This document shows positions 1-4,756 of a stretch of 6,695 nucleotides of DNA, one piece after another. Origin of the DNA: Kiritimatiellota bacterium (GTDB taxonomy: Bacteria; Verrucomicrobiota; Kiritimatiellia; RFP12; UBA1067); the NCBI GenBank assembly GCA_009777165.1, contig WRML01000126.1, forward strand, positions 1 through 6,695, written 5' to 3'. The position numbers were made by a program, and so were the translations under genes. Position 1 is the stretch's first letter; the number at the start of each line of letters is the position of its first letter. The notes below the pieces were generated by a model. The model ran no database searches and was not told where the DNA came from. It saw only the letters and a list, made by a program, of their open reading frames with translations.

Positions 1-113
1 CAGTGGAACGTTCGAGTGCTTCGCCCGATTTCGGCTACACATTGACTTAAAATGTTCAGGGCGTGTTGACCTCAACGGCTGAAAGCCCTCGCGCACATGC
101 CGAGAAGGCGCAA
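1..113. other. Left edge, no supportable gene
   Basis: No reading frame here can be supported on either strand. The plus-strand frames that enter from the left edge all stop within about 80 bases, so a gene could end here, but too little is left to identify one. The minus strand shows only low-complexity readings that continue from the repeat cluster to the right. No tRNA, terminator or promoter is convincing. Confidence 0.4.
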
Positions 114-323
114 CCTCTGGAGTGCGGGGGACTGCCGCGTGTCCTCTGGAGTGCGGCGGGTTTCCCCTGTCGGGGCGCATATAGCCGCCGCTTTTCGTCG
201 CGGGGGCTCGCCCCCGCGTGGGGACGGTGGTCGTAGGGGCGGACCCGTGTGTCCGCCCGGTCGCCGATGCGTGGGGCGAGCCCCACGCATGAAAGCGGCG
301 GCGAGCCGCCGCACTCCAGAGGA
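114..323. repeat. GC-rich hairpin cluster inside an 18-bp inverted repeat
   Basis: A perfect 18-bp inverted repeat (TCCTCTGGAGTGCGGCGG at 142-159, complement at 306-323) encloses four strong stem-loops: 199-218 (8-bp stem), 237-258 (8 bp, GGGCGGAC/GTCCGCCC), 267-290 (10 bp, ATGCGTGGGG/CCCCACGCAT) and 295-312 (7 bp). Three of them share a CTCG or CGAG loop. A second, inner inverted pair lies at 184-194 and 292-302. A direct copy of CCTCTGGAGTGCGG sits at 114-127. The GGGCGGAC...GTCCGCCC unit resembles GC-rich palindromic intergenic repeats known from many bacterial genomes. Long open frames through this block reflect its composition and are not genes. A mobile or RNA-level role is possible but not shown. 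Confidence 0.8.
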
Positions 324-337
324 CCGCATCGGGACGC

Positions 338-376
338 AAAAAAAAAATCATGGCATCCCATCGGGATGCCTCTTTT
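338..376 (-). terminator. Bidirectional intrinsic-terminator-like hairpin
   Basis: An 8-bp perfect stem (GGCATCCC at 352-359, GGGATGCC at 363-370) has a 3-base loop. Read on the minus strand it is followed, after four bases, by a run of ten T (338-347 on the plus strand is A10). Read on the plus strand it is followed by TCTTTT. It is the best terminator candidate for the minus-strand tuf-rpmG-trnW transcript, although it lies about 250 bases beyond tRNA-Trp. Its core belongs to a CATCCC-loop-GGGATG family that recurs twice more in the window. Confidence 0.6.
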
Positions 377-389
377 AGGCGTATCCCGT

Positions 390-426
390 GCCCCATCGGT
401 CGTACCTGCACCGACGGGGCCCCTTT
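390..426 (+). terminator. Possible plus-strand terminator hairpin
   Basis: An imperfect 11-bp stem (GCCCCATCGGT at 390-400, ACCGACGGGGC at 410-420, one A/C mismatch) is followed by CCCTTTT. It has the shape of a rho-independent terminator for plus-strand transcription, but no plus-strand gene precedes it. It may simply be part of the repeat-rich spacer. Confidence 0.35.
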
Positions 427-468
427 TCTTGCGGATATGGGGGGAAGGAGGTTTTTCTACCGAAAGAG

Positions 469-486
469 ACATCCCTAACGGGATGT
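469..486. repeat. Palindrome ACATCCC-TAAC-GGGATGT
   Basis: A perfect 7-bp stem closes a TAAC loop. Its 16-base core (CATCCCTAACGGGATG) is the exact reverse complement of the core of the long hairpin at 4312-4367. No clear T-run follows on either strand, so termination by this copy is doubtful. It looks like a short palindromic repeat unit that can be embedded in longer stems. Confidence 0.6.
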
Positions 487-620
487 AAGAATGGAACACT
501 TTTTTTGAGCCCTTCCAGTGTCTCCGTACACATGTAAAAAAAGGAAAGGCTGACTGCGCTTCGGGCTTACGGGGACGCTTACCCCTACCTTGCGCAAGGT
601 TTTCAGTTTTACCGTAAAGC
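487..620. other. Spacer downstream of tRNA-Trp, no gene found
   Basis: The minus strand was read here in all three frames for a SecE-like small membrane protein, the usual next gene, and none was found. The spacer contains the short palindrome CCTTGCGCAAGG near 588-599. It also has a minus-strand CCTTTTTTT run near 535-543, which might contribute to 3' end formation after the tRNA. Nothing else is supportable. Confidence 0.4.
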
Positions 621-694
621 TGGCAGGCCAGGAGGGAGTCGAACCCCCATCTGCGGTTTTGGAGACCGCTGCTCTGCCATTGAACTACTGGCCT
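621..694 (-). tRNA. trnW: tRNA-Trp (anticodon CCA)
   Basis: The minus strand folds into a full cloverleaf. The acceptor is AGGCCAG/CTGGCCT, the D-stem GTTC/GAGC, and the anticodon stem GCGGT/ACCGC around the loop CTCCAAA, giving anticodon CCA (Trp). A 4-base variable region leads to a T-arm with the loop TTCGACT. The discriminator is G and the 3' CCA is encoded (621-623). It lies 10 bases after the rpmG stop and is probably processed from the tuf-rpmG transcript. A tRNA-Trp between tuf/rpmG and secE-nusG is a common bacterial arrangement, but secE is missing here. Confidence 0.97.
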
Positions 695-704
695 TAAAAC
701 GAAT

Positions 705-857
705 CTACTTCGACTCGCGGTGCAGCGTGTGCTTCCGTTCCGCCGGGCAATACTTCTTGATCTCCAGGCGGTTCGGCTGCGTACGCTTGTTGCGCGTCGT
801 CGTATAGTTCTTACGCTTGCACTCCGTGCAAGCCAAAATTGCTAAATCCCTCGGCAT
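705..857 (-). CDS. rpmG: 50S ribosomal protein L33
   Basis: This 50-residue protein is a small component of the large ribosomal subunit near the E site. It begins MPRDLAILACTECKRKNYTT and ends with RKHTLHRESK, matching L33 along its full usual length. A GAGGTG ribosome-binding site lies at 866-871, eight bases before the ATG, which settles the start. The first zinc-ribbon pair is present (C10, C13), but the second knuckle reads C37-P-A-E40, so the fourth cysteine of the usual CxxC...CxxC set is replaced by Glu. That places it between the zinc-binding (C+) and cysteine-free (C-) types. It sits between tuf and tRNA-Trp in one orientation. It is easy to miss in automated calling because of its size. 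Confidence 0.95.
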   Translation of the reverse strand: MPRDLAILACTECKRKNYTTTRNKRTQPNRLEIKKYCPAERKHTLHRESK

Positions 858-884
858 ACCTATCTCACCTCATCGTGAACCCGC

Positions 885-919
885 GCCCGCTCGGCAACGC
901 TCGCGCATGCCGGGCGGGC
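885..919 (-). promoter_or_regulatory. Stem-loop between tuf and rpmG
   Basis: On the minus-strand transcript, GCCCGC and CGGCA pair with TGCCG and GCGGGC. This gives 11 pairs with one internal mismatch and a loop of about 11 bases. No T-run follows, so it is not a standard terminator. It sits in the 84-base gap after the tuf stop and ends about 14 bases before the rpmG ribosome-binding site. A role in mRNA processing, in stabilising the tuf end, or in lowering rpmG expression is plausible but inferred. Confidence 0.5.
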
Positions 920-941
920 ACGCTCACAGGAAACGGTTTCG

Positions 942-2147
942 TTACTTGATGACCTTCTCGACGGTCCCGGCACCAACCGTGCGGCCGCCCTCGCGGATCG
1001 CGAAGCGCATCTTGTCCTCCAGCGCGACAGGCTGGATCAGCTTGACGCTGATCGAGATGTTGTCGCCCGGCATCACCATCTCCACGCCTTCCGGCAGTGT
1101 GATGTCACCCGTCACGTCCGTCGTGCGGATATAGAACTGCGGGCGGTAGCCCTTGAAGAACGGCGTGTGGCGGCCACCCTCTTCCTTGCTCAGGACGTAC
1201 ACGTTGCCCGTGAACTCGGTGCAAGGCTTGATGGACCCCGGCTTCGCCAGGACCTGGCCCCGCTCGACATCTTCCTTCTTTGTGCCGCGCAGCAGGCAGC
1301 CAACGTTGTCGCCGGCCTGTCCCTGGTCCAGCAGCTTACGGAACATCTCGACGCCGGTGCAGGTTGTCTTCGCGGTCGGGCGCAGGCCGATGATTTCGAT
1401 TTCGTCGCCGACCTTCACCATGCCGCGCTCGACGCGTCCGGTCACCACCGTGCCGCGGCCTTCGATTGAGAAGACGTCCTCGATCGGCATGAGGAACGCC
1501 TGGTCCAGGATGCGCACCGGCTCCTGGATGTAGGCGTCGAGGGCCTCCATCAAGTCCCCGATGCACTTGGCGGCGGGGTCGTCCGCGTTCGTCACCTTCG
1601 ATGCCGGGAGTGCCGAGCCGCGCACGATCGGGGTGTCGTCGCCCGGGTACTCGTACTTGGACAGCAGCTCGCGGATCTCCATGTCAATGAGTTCGAGCAG
1701 GTCCTCGTCGGCGAGGTCCACCTTGTTCAGGAACACGACGATGCGCGGCACGCCCACCTGGCGCGCCAGCAGGATGTGCTCGCGCGTCTGGGGCATGGGC
1801 CCGTCGGCCGCGCTCACCACGAGGATGGCGCCGTCCATCTGCGCCGCACCCGTGATCATGTTCTTGATGTAGTCCGCGTGCCCCGGGCAATCCACATGCG
1901 CGTAATGGCGGTTCGGCGTGCCATACTCCACGTGAGAGGTTGCGATCGTCAAAATCTTGGTGGGGTCACGGCGGCCAGCGGACTCGGAGGCCTTCGCCAC
2001 CTGGTCGTAACTGATAGCCGAGTTAAAGCCTTTCAACGCCTGCACGTGCGTGATCGCCGCGGTCAGCGTGGTTTTGCCATGGTCGACATGGCCAATCGTG
2101 CCGACGTTTACGTGCGGCTTCTCGCGAACAAACTGTTCCTTCGCCAT
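942..2147 (-). CDS. tuf: Translation elongation factor Tu
   Basis: EF-Tu is the GTPase that delivers aminoacyl-tRNA to the ribosomal A site. The 401-residue product has the three expected domains. The G domain carries G1 GHVDHGKT (19-26), G3 DCPGH (86-90), G4 NKVD (141-144) and G5 SAL (178-180). Domains II and III are intact through the GGRTVGAG end. An AGGAG ribosome-binding site at 2156-2160 fixes the ATG. Switch I is odd. Between DQ (48-49) and SHVEY (71-75) there are 21 residues, against 16 in E. coli. The nearly universal RGITI motif reads KILTI, keeping the Mg-binding Thr (Thr67) but losing Arg and Gly. The residues before it are GRRDPT. Similar switch I sequences are, from memory, found in some Verrucomicrobiota. 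The gene lies 45 bases after tRNA-Thr and is almost certainly co-transcribed with it. Confidence 0.98.
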   Translation of the reverse strand: MAKEQFVREKPHVNVGTIGHVDHGKTTLTAAITHVQALKGFNSAISYDQVAKASESAGRRDPTKILTIATSHVEYGTPNRHYAHVDCPGHADYIKNMITGAAQMDGAILVVSAADGPMPQTREHILLARQVGVPRIVVFLNKVDLADEDLLELIDMEIRELLSKYEYPGDDTPIVRGSALPASKVTNADDPAAKCIGDLMEALDAYIQEPVRILDQAFLMPIEDVFSIEGRGTVVTGRVERGMVKVGDEIEIIGLRPTAKTTCTGVEMFRKLLDQGQAGDNVGCLLRGTKKEDVERGQVLAKPGSIKPCTEFTGNVYVLSKEEGGRHTPFFKGYRPQFYIRTTDVTGDITLPEGVEMVMPGDNISISVKLIQPVALEDKMRFAIREGGRTVGAGTVEKVIK

Positions 2148-2192
2148 TTTGGTTTCTCCTGTGAGTTGACAAAACTAACACACCGGCCAGAC

Positions 2193-2268
2193 TGGAGCCA
2201 ACGAGCAGAATCGAACTGCCGGCCTCTTCCTTACCAAGGAAGTGCTCTACCGACTGAGCTACGTTGGC
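2193..2268 (-). tRNA. trnT: tRNA-Thr (anticodon GGU)
   Basis: The minus strand gives a complete cloverleaf. The acceptor is GCCAACG/CGTTGGC, the D-stem GCTC/GAGC, and the anticodon stem CTTCC/GGAAG around TTGGTAA, giving anticodon GGU (Thr). The T-arm loop is TTCGATT, the discriminator is U and the CCA is encoded (2193-2195). It precedes tuf by 45 bases in the same orientation. A tRNA-Thr ahead of tuf is a familiar arrangement, as in the E. coli tufB operon, where the tRNAs are cut out of the shared transcript. Confidence 0.97.
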
Positions 2269-2422
2269 GTTGACCCTTTTAACGGGGGCAAAGAAACCCT
2301 TGCCCTTCTTTTCTCCGGGGTTATCGACCACCGGGGAAACGGTCTTGGGGGTTCATCGAATCCTACCAATGCTGTGTTCCCTCCTTCCGAAGCCCATGCC
2401 CCGGAAAAAGAAAACACACATA
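2269..2422 (-). other. Leader of the trnT-tuf transcript
   Basis: About 150 bases separate the predicted transcription start (near 2416) from tRNA-Thr. The leader holds a small hairpin (GGGCAA/TTGCCC, 2286-2291 with 2300-2305). It also has a strong Shine-Dalgarno-like AAGGAGGG (2379-2386 on the minus strand). Nine bases after that lies a TTG codon opening 36 codons that run into the tRNA. An 11-codon ATG frame (2321-2356) is also present but too far from the ribosome site. No real gene is claimed. Confidence 0.45.
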
Positions 2423-2451
2423 AGATTATCGGAAACCCGCACCGATGTCAA
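2423..2451 (-). promoter_or_regulatory. Sigma-70-type promoter of the trnT-tuf-rpmG-trnW operon
   Basis: On the minus strand a consensus -35 TTGACA (2446-2451) lies 17 bases from TAATCT (2423-2428). Upstream is an A-rich stretch (complement of the T-runs at 2465-2483) that could act as an UP-like element, fitting strong expression of EF-Tu. Transcription would start near 2416 and continue through tRNA-Thr. Confidence 0.75.
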
Positions 2452-2510
2452 CACCAGATAACACCTTTTTTCATTTTTTTTTTAATTGGCGTGAACCCCC
2501 AAAAAACACA

Positions 2511-2539
2511 TTGCTGTTTGCAGCGGGATGGTTTATAAT
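2511..2539 (+). promoter_or_regulatory. Sigma-70-type promoter of the SGNH hydrolase gene
   Basis: TTGCTG (2511-2516) and a perfect TATAAT (2534-2539) are spaced by exactly 17 bases. A short A-run (2501-2506) precedes the -35 box. The start site would fall near 2546, about 20 bases before the ATG at 2568. The promoter is divergent from the tuf promoter, with about 60 bases of A/T tracts between the two -35 boxes. Confidence 0.8.
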
Positions 2540-2567
2540 GATAAGCGTTTTACAAGGAGAAACGGGA

Positions 2568-3227
2568 ATGACCTTTCAACATAAAATGATAAGTTGTCTC
2601 GCGGCCGGGCTTGTCGTGGCCGGCGGGGTTGTCATGTTCGGGGTGCGCGACACGCGGCCCGTGCTGGTCTGCTTCGGGGACAGCCTCACCACGTGCGGCG
2701 GCAAGGGGGGGCAGTACACCGTTTGGCTCGCGAAACAACTGCCGCACGTCCGTGTCGTCAACGCGGGTGTGGGCGGTGACACGCTCGAGCAGGGGCGCCT
2801 CCGTTTCCAGAAAGACGTGCTGAGCCACCGCCCGGCGGTCGTCCTGATCGCGATGGGCGCGAATGATTTCTGGAGGGACCTGCGGACCGTCAGCGAGCTG
2901 CGGGGCTACCTGGAAGAGATGGTGACCGCCGCAAAGGCGCAACAGGCGAAGGTCGTCATCGCCAGTTGCTTCGGCGACCGCCCGTTCTGGGAAGAGACGT
3001 GTGTGGAGTTCTCGTTCGTGCGTTTCGAGTTCGCGGCGGAGATCGCGAAGATGGAACAGGCCGTCAGCAAAAAGTACGGCTGCGCCTACATCCCTAATCT
3101 GCAGATCGACGTGAAGCCCAACCGCCTCCCCCCCTATTGGGACGCGACCGACCACCCGAACTCAAAAGGCAATGAGCAGGTCGCCCTGCGCCTGTTGCCG
3201 GCGCTCGTCGCGGCACTGGGACAATGA
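2568..3227 (+). CDS. SGNH/GDSL-family hydrolase with N-terminal export or anchor segment
   Basis: The 219-residue product is probably an esterase, lipase or carbohydrate deacetylase acting outside the cytoplasm. Block I is CFGDSLTT with nucleophile Ser39. Block II is NAGVGGDT (Gly near 70). Block III is GANDF (Asn99). Block V is WDATDHPNSKGN with His196. Residues 8-26 form a hydrophobic stretch after two basic residues (His5, Lys6), fitting a signal peptide or membrane anchor. The ATG at 2568 is preferred over an upstream in-frame ATG at 2445 because AAGGAGA (2554-2560) sits seven bases before it and a good promoter lies between the two. In most relatives the catalytic Asp is three residues before the His. 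Here the candidates are Asp192 (minus four) and Asp195 (minus one). The substrate cannot be told. Confidence 0.85.
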   Translation: MTFQHKMISCLAAGLVVAGGVVMFGVRDTRPVLVCFGDSLTTCGGKGGQYTVWLAKQLPHVRVVNAGVGGDTLEQGRLRFQKDVLSHRPAVVLIAMGANDFWRDLRTVSELRGYLEEMVTAAKAQQAKVVIASCFGDRPFWEETCVEFSFVRFEFAAEIAKMEQAVSKKYGCAYIPNLQIDVKPNRLPPYWDATDHPNSKGNEQVALRLLPALVAALGQ

Positions 3228-3299
3228 CCTGAAGAGGGCTCACACAACGGCACGAAGGACACAACGGCGCGAGCGCATCAAAAACCAATGTGACCTTCG

Positions 3300-3322
3300 T
3301 TCCGTTACGCGCGAAAACGGAA
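3300..3322. terminator. Hairpin between the convergent genes
   Basis: A 7-bp perfect stem (TTCCGTT at 3300-3306, AACGGAA at 3316-3322) with a 9-base loop lies in the 104-base gap between two convergent genes. No T-run follows directly on either strand. The assignment as a shared terminator therefore rests mainly on position. Confidence 0.3.
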
Positions 3323-3331
3323 AAGCAAGGC

Positions 3332-4231
3332 CTACAGGTCCAGCAGCATCTGCCCCGACACGGTGATTTTCCGCCCGAAGGGGAGGGAGGGGTCAGAGGT
3401 GTCGTAAATGACGAAGCGGACGGAGGGGAAGCGTTGGGCGAGCTCGTCGCGGATGTAATCTTGCACGGCACGGACGTTGGCGGGGTCGTCGTCGGAGAAG
3501 CCGACGCTGATGGGCTTGCGCGCCCCGGTGCGTTCGATGATGCCGAAGAGGTGTTCGATGAAGTCGCGGATGGCGAATTGCTTGCGCTCCTCGGATTGGC
3601 CGGGGCGAAGCAGCTTCCCCTCCGCGAGCCGCTCGAACTGGGGGGAGGTGACGGCGTGGTATTTGTTGAGGGAGAGATAGTAGTCGAGCGTCTGCGCGTC
3701 GGTCTTGGCGGCGTCGGCGGCCTCGCCCTCGTACGTGACGGTGTAGCCACGCAGGTTGGCGAGCATGGCGCGTTTCTCATCGGGGGAGAGGACGCGCGCG
3801 ATGAAAAGCTCGACGCCGCGCCGGAGGGTCTCGCTGCTGTGGCCGCGGGCGGTGACGATGGCGAAGATGCGCCCCTCGGCAAGGGTCTTGCGGAAGGTGT
3901 TGAAACTGGGGGGGGGGGGCTGGTTGCCGCAGAGGACCTGGTCAATGGCGGCGCGCGCGTCTGTGAGGAACTGGCTCTCGTCGCCAGGGCCGAAGTCGCG
4001 GAACTCGACGAACGCCTTTGCCCAGTCGCCGTGGGGGGGACGGTAGTTCTCGGTGTCGTTGCGCACGACAGCGAAGGCGGAAGTGGACACGCGGTGTTCG
4101 ACCCATGTGCCGTCGCGGAGGCGGCGCTCGAGGTGGATGTGCGTGGGCATACGCAGGATGTTGTCATCCCAGTCGAAGATGTAATACTTGAAGTTACGGT
4201 CGGCGACATTCAGATTGATGGTTTGCTTCAT
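3332..4231 (-). CDS. HAD-like (haloacid dehalogenase superfamily) protein of unknown substrate
   Basis: The 299-residue product has the order of HAD phosphohydrolase motifs. Motif I is YYIFDWDDNI, with Asp20 as likely nucleophile and Asp22 as acid/base. Motif II is FAIVTARGHSSE with Thr127. The acidic motif is GFSDDDPAN with Asp247-249. Between motifs I and II, a roughly 100-residue insertion could form a cap. There is no signal peptide, so it should be cytoplasmic, probably a phosphatase or nucleotidase-like enzyme with substrate unknown. No Shine-Dalgarno precedes the ATG and a promoter ends about nine bases upstream. A homopolymer of twelve C on the coding strand (3908-3919) encodes Pro105-108 and would shift the frame if its length changed. 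The gene converges on the SGNH hydrolase. Confidence 0.75.
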   Translation of the reverse strand: MKQTINLNVADRNFKYYIFDWDDNILRMPTHIHLERRLRDGTWVEHRVSTSAFAVVRNDTENYRPPHGDWAKAFVEFRDFGPGDESQFLTDARAAIDQVLCGNQPPPPSFNTFRKTLAEGRIFAIVTARGHSSETLRRGVELFIARVLSPDEKRAMLANLRGYTVTYEGEAADAAKTDAQTLDYYLSLNKYHAVTSPQFERLAEGKLLRPGQSEERKQFAIRDFIEHLFGIIERTGARKPISVGFSDDDPANVRAVQDYIRDELAQRFPSVRFVIYDTSDPSLPFGRKITVSGQMLLDL

Positions 4232-4239
4232 GGAGGAAT

Positions 4240-4268
4240 AAGGTATGAAGTCCCGCTGGAAATGTCAA
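4240..4268 (-). promoter_or_regulatory. Promoter immediately upstream of the HAD-like gene
   Basis: On the minus strand TTGACA (4263-4268) is followed, after 17 bases, by TACCTT (4240-4245), a weaker -10 box. The predicted start falls within a few bases of the ATG at 4231. The sequence just before that ATG is TTATTCCTCC, which has no Shine-Dalgarno. This suggests a leaderless or nearly leaderless transcript. Confidence 0.5.
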
Positions 4269-4311
4269 CACGCAAAGGCGTCACGAACCATTCCATTATA
4301 GTGAATTCACT

Positions 4312-4367
4312 TTAAAAGCGTACCGCGACAACATCCCGTTAGGGATGTTGTCGCGGTACGCTTTTAA
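4312..4367. terminator. 26-bp perfect palindrome, bidirectional terminator-like hairpin
   Basis: The arms 4312-4337 and 4342-4367 are perfectly complementary over 26 bp around a GTTA loop. After one T/T mismatch, four more pairs are possible (4307-4310 with 4369-4372). The stem begins TTAAAAGCG and ends CGCTTTTAA, so each strand has a T-run at the foot of the hairpin and either direction could terminate. Its inner core CATCCC-GTTA-GGGATG is the same unit as at 469-486. An adjoining 12-bp palindrome AGTGAATTCACT lies at 4300-4311. It could be a terminator for the minus-strand barrel operon, or a palindromic element linked to the neighbouring transposase remnant. Confidence 0.65.
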
Positions 4368-4390
4368 TGTGATTTGACTATATATGTCTG

Positions 4391-4735
4391 GTGACAGACG
4401 AACACAACGAGCTGGAGCGGTTCGCCAAGACAAGCGTGCGCAACACCCGGCTGGTCAACCGCGCAAAGATCATACTCGCGCTCGACACGTCCGGAGGCCG
4501 TTTTCGATGGCAGTTGATGGCCGCCGACGGCAGTCGAAACTGGAAACGAACGGAGTTGTCCGCGCTGGCCATCCAATGCCTTGGCTCGAAGCGCATCCCG
4601 AGCGTCGGGGCGCTTAACACGGAACTTGCCGCCTGGTATGTGCGGTACAACGCATCGCAGAAAGGGGTAGATTGGCAGTTCTCGGCCGACGACGCGCGGA
4701 GGAAACTCAAAAGGCTGTACCCAACGATAGTGTGA
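4391..4735 (+). pseudogene. IS630-type transposase remnant with internal deletion
   Basis: The 114-residue open frame starts at a GTG. Residues 1-31 (TDEHNELERFAKTS, then RLVNRAKIILAL) match the N-terminal start of IS630-family transposases. Residues 47-113 match their C-terminus: TELSALAIQCL, then AAWYVRYNA, DWQFSADDARRKLKRLYP. Full-length relatives have about 340-360 residues, so the rest of the helix-turn-helix and nearly all of the DDE catalytic domain are gone. The segment where the catalytic Glu is expected reads NWKRTELS, with Arg in its place. The two ends are joined in frame near residues 32-47. No terminal inverted repeats or TA duplication could be fixed. No ribosome-binding site is visible. 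The product cannot be an active transposase, and a retained role is speculative. Confidence 0.75.
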
Positions 4736-4756
4736 GCTTTTAGATGTTGCGACGTT

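Noticed and set aside
56..499. 147-residue minus-strand open frame and overlapping frames in the left spacer
   Set aside because: They read straight through palindromic repeats and hairpins, are rich in Arg/Pro/Gly by composition, and show no domain.
2445..2567. Longer N-terminus for the SGNH hydrolase from an ATG at 2445
   Set aside because: It would start upstream of a well-formed promoter, translate A/T tracts, and ignore the strong AAGGAGA before the ATG at 2568.
3242..3275. Imperfect repeat ACACAACGGC in the gap between the convergent genes
   Set aside because: There are only two short copies with no structure or spacing that suggests function.
4232..4301. 18-codon plus-strand frame with a GGAGG site, antisense to the HAD promoter
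   Set aside because: The ribosome site is good, but the peptide is too short, no promoter is visible, and chance cannot be excluded.
3290..4315. 341-residue plus-strand and 371-residue minus-strand frames over the HAD gene
   Set aside because: Composition is extreme (Gly/Val/Glu-rich or Ser/Pro/Thr-rich) and typical of shadows. The HAD motifs are only in the 3332-4231 frame.
4360..4753. Similar sequences GCTTTTAATGTGATTTGAC (4360) and GCTTTTAGATGTTGCGAC (4736) flanking the IS630 remnant
   Set aside because: They are direct and not inverted, they match only with gaps, and IS630 elements duplicate just TA, so they are not credible element ends.
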